IMG/VR virus record: IMGVR_UViG_3300023179_000009
Span: 1-64,000 of that record
Origin: a virus
DNA: 64,000 nucleotides
Direction: 5' to 3' (one strand)
The position numbers were made by a program, and so were the translations under genes. Shown in pieces: positions 17,606 to 25,960 of the stretch (positions are counted from its first letter, which is position 1; each line of letters starts with the position of its first letter). Under the pieces are notes generated by a model that was not told the DNA's origin, searched no databases, and saw only the letters and a program-made list of their open reading frames with translations.

Positions 17606-18508
17606 TTAATCCAAACTTATATAAAGCAAATCTCCAAATTTATAAATTAATTCTTCTTGAAGTTTTTCTTTTAACTCCCAGCCCTTTGTTTTCATGTATT
17701 CTCCATCGAGAGCCATACCGCCACCTGGACCTGGGGGTTGTGCATATTTTCCTCTTATGTGGCCCAACATAATCATTGCGTGTGCCAAGGATAACTCTTG
17801 CATTGCTTGGTTTACTTCTTTCCAATCTTTGCATTTTTGCATATAGTGAACTATAACCTTAACAGACCTGTAAGGAATTGGGTATAATTTTATATAATCT
17901 TTATCTGATACCCACTCCCATCCCCCTATGTTGCTTGATAATCTACTAAACATTTGTTCGTATTGTTTGTATAAAACCCACTCGCCAGCACGGCCCCAAA
18001 TGGGTTGAGTTGGGTTCAGCATGCCTCCCATGGCACCTTCGCCACCGCCTGGGTAAAAATACTCCAAAGGGATTGCTCCACCTAAATCGGCGGCTTGAAA
18101 ACCCATCTGTCCAGTTTCTTTATAGAAAACATTTCTAATAATGCCAACATCATCGGGCATTTTGTAAACGCTTTTTCCTGGGCTTGTAAAAAAAGTATAA
18201 TAATCAAAATATTCACGACCAGCATATTCTTCAAATATTTTCATCGATTGATCAACTGCCAGGTCTAGTTGTTGTTGATCAAGTTCCACCTTTACAACTG
18301 GAGCACCCAACATTAACAAAACATAATCTTTTAAATCCTCTCTAACTTTTTCTCTTGTTTTTCTAGGAGAAAGTTTTTTATCATGAGGTGAAACGGGCGA
18401 ATTGCAAGCGGGTGTACCACAACCTGCGGATGATGAGCCACAATTTTGGTCATATTGCTGTTGAGTTGGACGACCAACAAATAATGTATTAGATTTAGAA
18501 CAAGTCAT
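17606..18508 (-). CDS. Neck-type head-tail connector protein (gp13-like candidate)
   Basis: A 300-residue protein from ATG 18508; longer in-frame starts exist but would overlap the divergent 18553 gene. Typical phage virion features are a Cys/Ser/Pro-rich N-terminus, then VKVELDQQQLDLAVDQSMKI and a conserved-looking YYTFF...VYKMPDDVGIIRNV segment, and at the end AMIMLGHIRGKYAQPPGPGG before GDLLYISLD. I recall this pattern in marine T4-like phages as a neck or connector component. The assignment to gp13 is tentative. There is no clear ribosome site; a TATAAT box ends 3 bases before the ATG. Confidence 0.6.
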   Translation of the reverse strand: MTCSKSNTLFVGRPTQQQYDQNCGSSSAGCGTPACNSPVSPHDKKLSPRKTREKVREDLKDYVLLMLGAPVVKVELDQQQLDLAVDQSMKIFEEYAGREYFDYYTFFTSPGKSVYKMPDDVGIIRNVFYKETGQMGFQAADLGGAIPLEYFYPGGGEGAMGGMLNPTQPIWGRAGEWVLYKQYEQMFSRLSSNIGGWEWVSDKDYIKLYPIPYRSVKVIVHYMQKCKDWKEVNQAMQELSLAHAMIMLGHIRGKYAQPPGPGGGMALDGEYMKTKGWELKEKLQEELIYKFGDLLYISLD

Positions 18509-18552
18509 AGTATTATATATATAATTAGCAATTCTTAAAACATAAGGAAGCT

Positions 18553-21500
18553 GTGTTGAAAAGTTTTTACAATCATAAAAATTCATTGTTATTAAACGAG
18601 GTAGCGGGATCAAGTTCTGCTGTTGTTGAGGTTTCCACAGATTTTAGACCGCTAACCGATTTACTTTTTTTAGTGAGCGGCAATAAAAAAATAAGGGCCA
18701 GAGTCTTGATGTGGATCATGGGACAAGGTCTTATGGAGGCTTCTTTTGCTAGAGAAAAATTGCTAGAAGAAGTAAAAAAAGTTGCTAATGGTTTAGAATC
18801 GGTTGATGATGCAAAACTAACACCTAAATCTGCGAGCAGTAGCAGGAGAGCAGTTGGGATGAGAATGGAGCACGCTCGCTTCTCTAATTTTGGAAGTTTT
18901 TATGGAAAAGATTCTGATGATTTGGATATAGATTCAATGGATTTGTTTTCTCCGGAAGCTTATAAAAGAATTCCAATATTAAAACTAATTGATCAAGAGA
19001 AAAAAATGAATGGACGATCAATTTTTGAGTATTGGTTGGAAAAATATGAGCCAAAAAAATGCTTAGTAAATCAAGGCGATACAAAAAATCGTCATTTTGT
19101 TTATGATTTTGAGGAAATTAGAAAAGCAGCTTTAAGTTTAGGTTTGAAACCATTTTATTTTGGTGGTTTTAATGGTTTGATTCAATTCATGGAAAAAGGC
19201 GATTGGAAAAGCGATGTTGAAAAAAAATCATACCTATCAAGTAGAAACAATCAATTTGGAATCGATTTGAGACCAGAATTTGAACAAAATAAGGAAGGAA
19301 AAAGAATAAAAAAAGGCGATCTGATCAGTTTCGATGAGGACGGGAAAGGAAAAAGGCCGGTTTATCATTTTCAGGGTGGGGGCATTGTTTCCGATGAGGT
19401 TGCATCCACATCACTTGTTAATAGTCTGAATAATCATTTTTCGGACCTATCTGCCGCAGTGCAAAGAAAAGAGTCGGAACATCCTGATATAAAGGATTAT
19501 GATTCAATTGTTCAATCTGACGCACGTTCTTTGAAATCAAAGTCTGACGACGAGGATGATGAGGATGCTATAATTCTTGGAGATCATAGGTTTGCCAATG
19601 CTTTAGGATTTGACAATGCCATAGGTGGATCAAGGTGGAAAAAATTACCAAATTTAACAAATTTGCCTCAAGAAAAATGGAAAGAAGTTTTTAAAAATAT
19701 ATTAATTGCTGGTCTACAACTGCCGATTACAAAAAAAAGAGGAATGATCGATACTGATGAGTTGTATTATAAAACTTTTGGAAATGAAAAATTTTCGGAT
19801 ACAAAAGAAGATTATGATGGTTGGTTTTCCTTCTCTGAGTACAGCGGTCTGGTTACTTTTAAATTAAGCAAACAACAGCAAAAAGAAGTTTTCGATGCTG
19901 TTACAGCAAGGCTTGACAACAATGAATATCTTTCAAGAGTTCAACTATCACACATACCATCATTAAAAAATTTAGCAATCAAAAAAGATGGAAAAGTTGC
20001 CCATAATCAAAGATTGTCAATAAATGTAATTATAAATAATGCTCTTAAAAATAACCCCGGTCTGTTAAAAGATTTTAATATTTACATTGCCAGTCCCAAA
20101 AAAGATCTTAGTCAAATAAGAAATAAATTTGAATTTGTGGCAAATGATGAAAAATTCGAACTTCAAGATGTAAACCCCGACAAGGATGATTTAGATAATC
20201 CTATAATTAGAAATTTATTTACCAAAGGTTTTAGATGGAATAGCCCCTCCGACAAACCTTTTGAGGGTTTAATTGCAAAATTAGATTCGCCAAAAAAACA
20301 AATCATGGCGGATCCTAGTTCCGATGATCCCGACATGGGTAGCCCTGATATACGATCATTGATGAGAATGGGTTTTAATTGGAAGGATATTAACAAAAAA
20401 CCTCATCCTTTCAAAAATGCAAGAAATTATGACAAAATAATTACAAAAGAATTTTTAGTTAAAGAGGCCGAGCAGTATGAGGTTACTTTCAACAAAAAAG
20501 AAAACAAGTTTTATCTTAAACCAATAATTAAAACCTCTTTTTCTTTAACCAACGGACCAGACTCTTTTAAAGTTTCCTTGGAGCGTGACGAAAACAATGT
20601 TTTAAAATTTTATTTTTATAAACCTTCTTTTAAAGACGACATTATTTCTTTAGTACCCAGGTCTGTTGTTGCTTCTCCAAAATCTAAATCTCGTGAATTT
20701 CCTTTCGTGGGATCAAAAGATATCATGTTCAAGGGAGGCAACAAAACAAGTCATTTCACCGGAAATGTTGCTGGCCCACAGGATTGGCAAACTTTATTAC
20801 AAAGATTGAAACAGGGTCGGAAAGGTGGGTTGCATGAATTTGAAAAAGGAGACTCTGGTGATAAAAATTATGATGAATTAAATCTACCTTCGGTGGTTGG
20901 GGGAGTGGCTTTGGCCAAAAAATGGTTTAATTCATCCAAGTCTGGCCAAGATAAGTTTCTTCAATTAATAGGATCACAATTGGGAGGCCGTGGCGGAAAA
21001 TGGGCTTCGGACTGGTTCGTCGATGATGATCTATTGCAATGGGGCTTTGAAAGTCTAAAACAATTTAGTGGCACACGTTGGTTTCAAATTGGTTGGATAA
21101 GTGATGATGAGTTGAAACAATACATAGGAGAATTTCATTCAAAAGGAATCAAAAAAACCAACAATATTGATCAAGAAATAGAACTTTTAAAAGCGCAAAA
21201 AGTTTATCATGGTGATTATTTTGATGACATCACAGAATTAAATTTAGCAAGAAAATCAAGATTGAGTGGGGATGCCACAATCGGAATAAAGCCGTTGCTA
21301 TTGAAGTATGGTGCCATTGATGGTTCGAATAATGGTGAAACACCAGAGGAAAGAAATGAACTCTTAAAAGCCTTAGAAAAAGTTATAGAACAAATTCAAG
21401 AAAGGCAAAATAAATCTAGAGAAACAGGAAAAATCCTCATAGATTACATCCGTGAGATGGCCCCCGAGTCAGCAGATGCTTTAGCCGAGAATGGATTCAA

Positions 21501-22284
21501 GTTTAGGCAACGGATGATTGGAAAATATGTACTTGACCAAATGACCAGAAGGGTAAAAGAATTAAGCAAAAAAACAACCATGACCGGTCTTGGTGGCGGA
21601 GACGATGAAGAAGAAGGGGGTGGTTTTGAAATTGATTCTGGAATGATGGTCAGTCGGTCGTCCAGTGACACATACGATACAGGCAGACAGAGGGTGTCTG
21701 CTTCTGATTTGCCCTCTGGAGAAATTGTTTCTCCAGAGACACAGTCTAAAAACAAAACACCTAAAAAAGATGGATTAAAGCAGCAAAATACCAAAGTTAA
21801 AAGACCGACAACATCCGCCTTGTCTGGTGCTGGTGAGTCTAATCCTCCTAAACAACAAGTGTCTAAAGTTATAAGGCCGACAGTGTCCACCGTATCTGTT
21901 GCTGGTGGGGCCAGTCCACCTAACCGACAAGAGCCTGCAAATATAGCAGCAACATCTACTGTCGTAACAGATACTGGTGCTAGAGGTGTTACAAACCAAG
22001 TGGGTTCCTTGGTTAAGAGGCCGCAATTATCTAATTTTCCCATCACTACTAAAAAAGAAAATTTTAACATAAATCTGCTAAGTTACTCTGCTTGGAAAAA
22101 AATTCAAGAAACTACAGGAACTTATGCAATAGTTTCTAAAAAACCAAAAGATGGCGATGGATACAATGTGTGGGGATCATTAGGAAAAACCGATGGAGTC
22201 TCGATTGCTGGAGATGCCAACACATCAAAAATTGATCCAATTGGAAAGAAAGGCTCGAATGTCTCAAGAAAAAGAAAAACCTAA
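18553..22284 (+). CDS. Giant putative internal virion protein with capsid-targeting leader
   Basis: About 1242 residues. The start is GTG 18553 or TTG 18556, both behind AAGGAAG. From the TTG the leader reads MKSFYNHKNSLLLNE, very like a T4 capsid-targeting sequence with an LNE protease site. The body contains two related 22-residue segments near 550-610 (IIRNLFTKGFRW and DIRSLMRMGFNW), acidic linkers, and a Ser/Pro/Gly-rich C-terminal region with two repeats (KVKRPTTSALSGAGE and KVIRPTVSTVSVAGG). No enzymatic motif is recognised. The length and leader suggest a protein packaged in the head and perhaps injected. The next gene starts inside its 3' end. Confidence 0.65.
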   Translation: MLKSFYNHKNSLLLNEVAGSSSAVVEVSTDFRPLTDLLFLVSGNKKIRARVLMWIMGQGLMEASFAREKLLEEVKKVANGLESVDDAKLTPKSASSSRRAVGMRMEHARFSNFGSFYGKDSDDLDIDSMDLFSPEAYKRIPILKLIDQEKKMNGRSIFEYWLEKYEPKKCLVNQGDTKNRHFVYDFEEIRKAALSLGLKPFYFGGFNGLIQFMEKGDWKSDVEKKSYLSSRNNQFGIDLRPEFEQNKEGKRIKKGDLISFDEDGKGKRPVYHFQGGGIVSDEVASTSLVNSLNNHFSDLSAAVQRKESEHPDIKDYDSIVQSDARSLKSKSDDEDDEDAIILGDHRFANALGFDNAIGGSRWKKLPNLTNLPQEKWKEVFKNILIAGLQLPITKKRGMIDTDELYYKTFGNEKFSDTKEDYDGWFSFSEYSGLVTFKLSKQQQKEVFDAVTARLDNNEYLSRVQLSHIPSLKNLAIKKDGKVAHNQRLSINVIINNALKNNPGLLKDFNIYIASPKKDLSQIRNKFEFVANDEKFELQDVNPDKDDLDNPIIRNLFTKGFRWNSPSDKPFEGLIAKLDSPKKQIMADPSSDDPDMGSPDIRSLMRMGFNWKDINKKPHPFKNARNYDKIITKEFLVKEAEQYEVTFNKKENKFYLKPIIKTSFSLTNGPDSFKVSLERDENNVLKFYFYKPSFKDDIISLVPRSVVASPKSKSREFPFVGSKDIMFKGGNKTSHFTGNVAGPQDWQTLLQRLKQGRKGGLHEFEKGDSGDKNYDELNLPSVVGGVALAKKWFNSSKSGQDKFLQLIGSQLGGRGGKWASDWFVDDDLLQWGFESLKQFSGTRWFQIGWISDDELKQYIGEFHSKGIKKTNNIDQEIELLKAQKVYHGDYFDDITELNLARKSRLSGDATIGIKPLLLKYGAIDGSNNGETPEERNELLKALEKVIEQIQERQNKSRETGKILIDYIREMAPESADALAENGFKFRQRMIGKYVLDQMTRRVKELSKKTTMTGLGGGDDEEEGGGFEIDSGMMVSRSSSDTYDTGRQRVSASDLPSGEIVSPETQSKNKTPKKDGLKQQNTKVKRPTTSALSGAGESNPPKQQVSKVIRPTVSTVSVAGGASPPNRQEPANIAATSTVVTDTGARGVTNQVGSLVKRPQLSNFPITTKKENFNINLLSYSAWKKIQETTGTYAIVSKKPKDGDGYNVWGSLGKTDGVSIAGDANTSKIDPIGKKGSNVSRKRKT

Positions 22285-22561
22285 AGAAGAAGGAAATCTT
22301 ATAAAGTATATGTCCAACCCAAGGGCATTTACTTTAAGAAAATGGTTTTATGATTTATTAAAATTAAATTATATTGAACATGATCCAATAATTGAAAGAG
22401 TAGGAACTTCTTTAGCTACTCAAAAAGATTTGGAAGATTTTGGAAAATTAATTGGTCAGGTTTATGACATAGGATACAGAAAGGCTGTAGAAGATTACAA
22501 AAAAGAAATAGAAAAACTCGGACTTAAAGTTCAAGTTGTTGCCCCAGAATCTGTTAACTGA
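22259..22561 (+). CDS. Hypothetical small protein coupled to the giant virion protein
   Basis: A 100-residue protein starting MSQEKEKPKEEG, with AAAGG 6 bases upstream and overlapping the giant gene by 26 bases. After a charged N-terminus it is helical, with RAFTLRKWFYDLLKLNYIEH and DLEDFGKLIGQVYDIGYR. Family unknown. Being translationally linked to the giant protein, it may be its partner or chaperone. It converges with the 22554 gene (8-base overlap). Confidence 0.6.
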   Translation: MSQEKEKPKEEGNLIKYMSNPRAFTLRKWFYDLLKLNYIEHDPIIERVGTSLATQKDLEDFGKLIGQVYDIGYRKAVEDYKKEIEKLGLKVQVVAPESVN

Positions 22562-23192
22562 AGTCTGGATTGATATCTGATGTGTTGGCGACACAGAGCC
22601 ATCCTTTAGTTTTTTCTTCTATTTTTGTTATTTTCCACCATCTTTCTCCTCCTTGTTTGTTTTTTTTATAAATGATCGAATCTTTTTCCAATTCCACCGG
22701 AGACCAAACTTGTATTTGCAGGTCTGAGGAGTCAACTATTACTAATTTAAACAAAAAAGGAGTTCCATATTTGGGTTTTTTATAAGAACTTCCATAAAGT
22801 TCATCTACTATTTTTTTAAAACCTATAACTGGAGCGCAGAAGAATTCGACTCCTTTTTCTCCAATTATTTGATCAATTTCATTGTTTTCTTTTTTTTCTT
22901 CAATTATTTCAATTTTATTATTGTTTTCTTTATTTTTATCTTCGTCATCCGCAATATCTTTAAGAAAATCATCCGGCTTTACAACTTTAGACTCTTCTTT
23001 TCTATTTTCTTTTTCAATTTGATTTTTCTTAACATTATTTAATTTTTTCTCTATGTCTTTAACTATTTCTTCTTTTAGATGATCAAAATTTATAAGTTTT
23101 ATTTTAGAACTATCCCAATCAGACTTATTTTTGACTAATGGGTTTGGACCACGGAGTTTATAAACATTTCCATCTTTGTCTTTTATAGCCAT
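22554..23192 (-). CDS. Virion-associated protein sharing N-terminus with the neck gene
   Basis: A 212-residue protein with AGGA 6 bases before the ATG. The N-terminus MAIKDKDGNVYKLRGPNPLV matches in pattern the start of the 27493 neck-type gene (MAIKNPDGSAYKTSG). Residues about 50-105 are a low-complexity Lys/Glu/Asp linker. The C-terminal half (about 115-210) is a compact domain with YGTPFLFKLVIVDSSDLQI and GGERWWKITKIEEKTKGWLC, beta-rich and possibly an SH3-like fold. Probably a structural or assembly protein; no enzyme motif is seen. Confidence 0.6.
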   Translation of the reverse strand: MAIKDKDGNVYKLRGPNPLVKNKSDWDSSKIKLINFDHLKEEIVKDIEKKLNNVKKNQIEKENRKEESKVVKPDDFLKDIADDEDKNKENNNKIEIIEEKKENNEIDQIIGEKGVEFFCAPVIGFKKIVDELYGSSYKKPKYGTPFLFKLVIVDSSDLQIQVWSPVELEKDSIIYKKNKQGGERWWKITKIEEKTKGWLCVANTSDINPDFS

Positions 23193-23262
23193 TTTAAATC
23201 CTAAAAATAAATTACTACTATAACATATCTATATTGTAGACGAAAAAGAAAGGTTAAATTTT

Positions 23263-23664
23263 ATGGCACTAGTTTGTCCTGACGTTTGGGGTGAAATTCT
23301 TCTTTTGCAATACATTGTTGGAATGGTAAATGCCGACAACCCAGTTTTGCATCTTTACGCAAACGACATTACGCCATCCGACTCTACGGTTGGAACAGAT
23401 TTGACAGAGGTTCCCACCAGCAAAGGGTATGCTCCAATAACTCTTTTGTCATCAAATTGGACAACAACTCAAAGCAATGGCGTAACAACCGCTGTTTATT
23501 CTGAGCAAACTTTTACCTTTACTACAGACGCTACTGCATACGGTTATTATGTAACTGATCAATCTAACAGATTGTTGTGGCTTGAAAGATTTAGTGGTGC
23601 TCCATTCGATATCCCCGAAGGCGGCGGAACAATAAGTGTCACAGCAAAATTAACATTAAGTTAA
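23263..23664 (+). CDS. Small virion-type protein, paralogue of 1180-1599
   Basis: A 133-residue protein with GAAAGG 10 bases before ATG. It shares with the 1180 gene the start pattern, LHLYANDITP, a SKGYAPITLL segment, YGYYV, and LLWLERFSG before a beta-rich C-terminal stretch (TISVTAKLTLS versus VLNITPKFTLS). Such proteins occur near tail genes in marine phages and are likely virion components. It has its own TATA-like upstream region, facing the divergent 22554 gene. Confidence 0.7.
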   Translation: MALVCPDVWGEILLLQYIVGMVNADNPVLHLYANDITPSDSTVGTDLTEVPTSKGYAPITLLSSNWTTTQSNGVTTAVYSEQTFTFTTDATAYGYYVTDQSNRLLWLERFSGAPFDIPEGGGTISVTAKLTLS

Positions 23665-23707
23665 AAATTGGTTTTTTCTAATAACATTTTTTTAAGAAAT
23701 TTGCAAC

Positions 23708-24661
23708 TTATTCAAATGTAAAATCGATTTTAAACTCTTCTTCCATATAGGCTTCTCCACATTTTTGTTTCAAGAAATAGTCTCCAAATTCATTTCTCAT
23801 AAAATTTCTTAAATTATCTGATTCTTTTTCGTTCAAAAAAGAATTTAGTAATTTATCTTGTTTAGAAGATCTGAAGGCGTCTTTTCCCAACAAAAAAGTA
23901 TTTTCTGCTCTTTGTAAATTAAACTTAATAAATTCTCTAAGATTTGGATTTTCAATCCAGTAGTTCGGCTCCAAATCCTTAACAGCCATAGCCATTGCTA
24001 TCGAGTAAATGCTGAAATCTAAACAACCAGAAACTGCGTCAGATACTGGTTTTTGCAAACCTTTTTCATAATCTTCAACGGCACACATCGATCCAAGAAT
24101 ATAGGCTGTCCATTCATCTAAAATATACGTGGGCATATCATTCCAATTTTTTATTTGATCTACAAAATAAAGTTGATATCTGTAAGATCTGAGGTTGGGT
24201 GGAATGTATTTGGTTACATCTTTAATTGTTATTTTTGGTTCTCTAAGAACCACGGCTTTGCCTTTCAAACAATAAAAAGTATTACATTTATATTTTAATT
24301 TTTTTTGATATTCGTTTCTTAAATCAGAATGAATTCCGTGTGCTGTTTCGTGTACATTTATGTGCCTACCAGCACTATCTCCAAATGGATACTTGTGCCT
24401 ACTTGTTACATCATTGTAAACTGTGTAGTCGTCTATGTTAGACTTTTTTGGCACATCTATAAATTCTAAAATTTCTTTTTTACCATCATCTGCCTGCTGT
24501 ATTTTATTTTTAATATTTTCTAATATTTTTTTATTTTCGTTTATTTCATTTATAACATCTTTAACTTCTTGTTTTATGTAATAAAATTTAAAATAATTAT
24601 AATTTTTATAAAAATAACAAGAAATAAACAAAATAAACAAAAAAAATATAAACTTTTTCAC
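23708..24661 (-). CDS. Zinc metallopeptidase lipoprotein (HExxH)
   Basis: A 317-residue protein. The start is GTG 24661, chosen because AAGGAG lies 6 bases upstream and because it yields a lipoprotein signal MKKFIFFLFILFISC with the lipobox cysteine at 15; a longer frame has neither. A coiled region (about 30-60) leads to NVHETAHGIH, an HExxH zinc site (104-108), and LDEWTAY (182-188) offers Glu183 as third ligand, as in gluzincins. Several Cys pairs suggest disulfides. It should act on the outer side of the inner membrane or in the outer membrane. It follows the CAP lipoprotein and a 26-residue membrane peptide. Confidence 0.75.
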   Translation of the reverse strand: MKKFIFFLFILFISCYFYKNYNYFKFYYIKQEVKDVINEINENKKILENIKNKIQQADDGKKEILEFIDVPKKSNIDDYTVYNDVTSRHKYPFGDSAGRHINVHETAHGIHSDLRNEYQKKLKYKCNTFYCLKGKAVVLREPKITIKDVTKYIPPNLRSYRYQLYFVDQIKNWNDMPTYILDEWTAYILGSMCAVEDYEKGLQKPVSDAVSGCLDFSIYSIAMAMAVKDLEPNYWIENPNLREFIKFNLQRAENTFLLGKDAFRSSKQDKLLNSFLNEKESDNLRNFMRNEFGDYFLKQKCGEAYMEEEFKIDFTFE

Positions 24662-24686
24662 AATAAACTCCTTTTTACTAAATTTT

Positions 24687-24767
24687 TTAATCTTCAAAAA
24701 CAGAAACTAGAGCTAACAAAAAACTAAATATAATTGGAACAACAATAAAGTTTAAAAAAATATACAT
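24687..24767 (-). CDS. 26-residue single-pass membrane peptide
   Basis: A short frame with AGGTG 7 bases before its ATG, coding MYIFLNFIVVPIIFSFLLAL plus VSVFED. It is almost entirely a transmembrane helix. It fills the gap between the CAP lipoprotein and the zinc peptidase lipoprotein and overlaps neither coding region. It may be a small regulator or a partner of the two lipoproteins, but only the position and hydrophobicity support that. Confidence 0.45.
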   Translation of the reverse strand: MYIFLNFIVVPIIFSFLLALVSVFED

Positions 24768-24777
24768 TTGTAAACAC

Positions 24778-25254
24778 CTAGTCAGAGAATACTGTACACC
24801 AATACTTTCTTTCATTTTTGTCTAAAATCATTCCAAAGCCAACTTTTTTGTATCCTGCTCCTAGTATGTTCCATCTATGCCCTGGACTCCACATCCAAGA
24901 ATTAACTACGCTTTCTTCATTGTCTTGCCCCAAAGCAATATTTTCCCCGACCAAATTTGTGCCGCTATTTACTTTTCTTAAATCGCTCATCTTGGAATGG
25001 TAAAGAGAATTTTTTTCTACCATTTTTTTAACATGAACTTCTGCGTATTTGCACAAATTCTTATCTATTACCAAGGGTTTGTAACCCTTTTCTACTCTCA
25101 TTTTGTTGTGTAGTTCTAATAGATTTATTTGGTATTTTTGATAAATTTTGTCTTGATTAAATAAAAAATCACTTTTAGATTTGTCTTGATGAACATTGTT
25201 TTTATTACATCCAAAAAATGCAATAAAAACAATTATAAAAAAAAGTCTAAACAT
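24778..25254 (-). CDS. CAP/SCP-domain lipoprotein
   Basis: A 158-residue protein with AGGAGG 5 bases before the start. The signal MFRLFFIIVFIAFFGC has a lipobox cysteine at 16. The mature part is a CAP (YkwD-like) domain: LLELHNKMRVEKGYKPLVI, GENIALGQ, WMWSPGHRWNILGAGYKKVG and a final YWCTVFSD. Bacterial CAP proteins are exported; roles are unclear, though cell-wall or protease functions are proposed. It sits in a leftward operon with the zinc peptidase lipoprotein and the 25332 gene. Confidence 0.88.
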   Translation of the reverse strand: MFRLFFIIVFIAFFGCNKNNVHQDKSKSDFLFNQDKIYQKYQINLLELHNKMRVEKGYKPLVIDKNLCKYAEVHVKKMVEKNSLYHSKMSDLRKVNSGTNLVGENIALGQDNEESVVNSWMWSPGHRWNILGAGYKKVGFGMILDKNERKYWCTVFSD

Positions 25255-25331
25255 ATTAGCCTCCTACTAAAAATTAATTTAAGCCCAATGGTATTCCGAA
25301 AAATTTAACATGTAATTTAATCCATTGAGAC

Positions 25332-25757
25332 TCAATTTGTCCTTTGTCTTTTTTTTTTCCAATCGCCTTCTCTGTATTTTTGAACAATCCAATCTATCGC
25401 CGCCGATATTAAAACTTGAATGATATAGTCACGTATAACATTAGCAAAAGGAACCAACCACACAGGAAGAGCTTCTCTTACTATGTAATCGTACAATTTA
25501 GATACGGCGCTCAACACTGTAGCTTTTTTATCAGCACCTGAAGCAAAAGTTATTGTGTCTACATAAGCAATCAAATCATCCAAGCAATTTAGAAGAAAAT
25601 TTGTTATTTTGATAAAATTAACTTTTTTCCATAATTGCCAAGACTTGCTTTTTTCTTGAGTAGAGTCCCACAAAGCTTTCATGGACTCAATAAATTGATC
25701 TATTAAATCACTTGGTATTACTTTTCCAACCGGGTTCGTATTTTCCTTAATATTCAC
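25332..25757 (-). CDS. Membrane-associated phage protein, possibly frameshift-extended
   Basis: A 141-residue protein from a GTG start with AAGGAGG close upstream. The N-terminal half is charged. The C-terminal half is amphipathic to hydrophobic (REALPVWLVPFANVIRDYII, QVLISAAIDWIVQKY). A holin-like or membrane role is possible, though I have no firm match. The frame ends just after a run of ten A (25349-25358 on this strand). A one-base shift there continues with a protein-like stretch ending QWIKLHVKFFGIPLGLN and a stop at 25274, directly before the ribosome site of the CAP gene. Confidence 0.55.
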   Translation of the reverse strand: MNIKENTNPVGKVIPSDLIDQFIESMKALWDSTQEKSKSWQLWKKVNFIKITNFLLNCLDDLIAYVDTITFASGADKKATVLSAVSKLYDYIVREALPVWLVPFANVIRDYIIQVLISAAIDWIVQKYREGDWKKKRQRTN

Positions 25758-25797
25758 TTCCCCTCCTTGGGTAAATTCTATAACTATTTACTGTTGA

Positions 25798-25960
25798 TAA
25801 TTTTCTTTATGTAGTGAATGCTCCCACCCTCTAAAGGGAGTGGGCTTCTAAGACATTACTGTCTAAAGAGTTCATTCCAACTCTTAATATGTTTTTTGCA
25901 GCATTAAGGTCACGGCTTAACTTTAAACCGCAAGCGAAACAGTCGTGTTTTCGCTCACCC
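25798..25960 (-). ncRNA. Predicted omega/reRNA of TnpB
   Basis: In TnpB elements the guide RNA scaffold comes from the 3' end of tnpB through the right end, with the guide copied from flanking DNA. Here the hairpin at 25823-25844 and the CATTCAC end (about 25814-25820) mark the scaffold end, so the guide would be the flanking bases 25798-25813 read on the minus strand. The 5' boundary is a guess. Confidence 0.4.

Noticed and set aside
21444-22070. Leftward 208-residue frame opposite the giant virion protein
   Set aside because: It is antisense to a long coding region with a good start, is Pro/Ser-rich from the complementary repeats and has no ribosome site.
24661-24697. Longer N-terminus for the zinc peptidase
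   Set aside because: It would put basic residues ahead of the signal and overlap the 26-residue membrane peptide; AAGGAG is spaced for the GTG at 24661.
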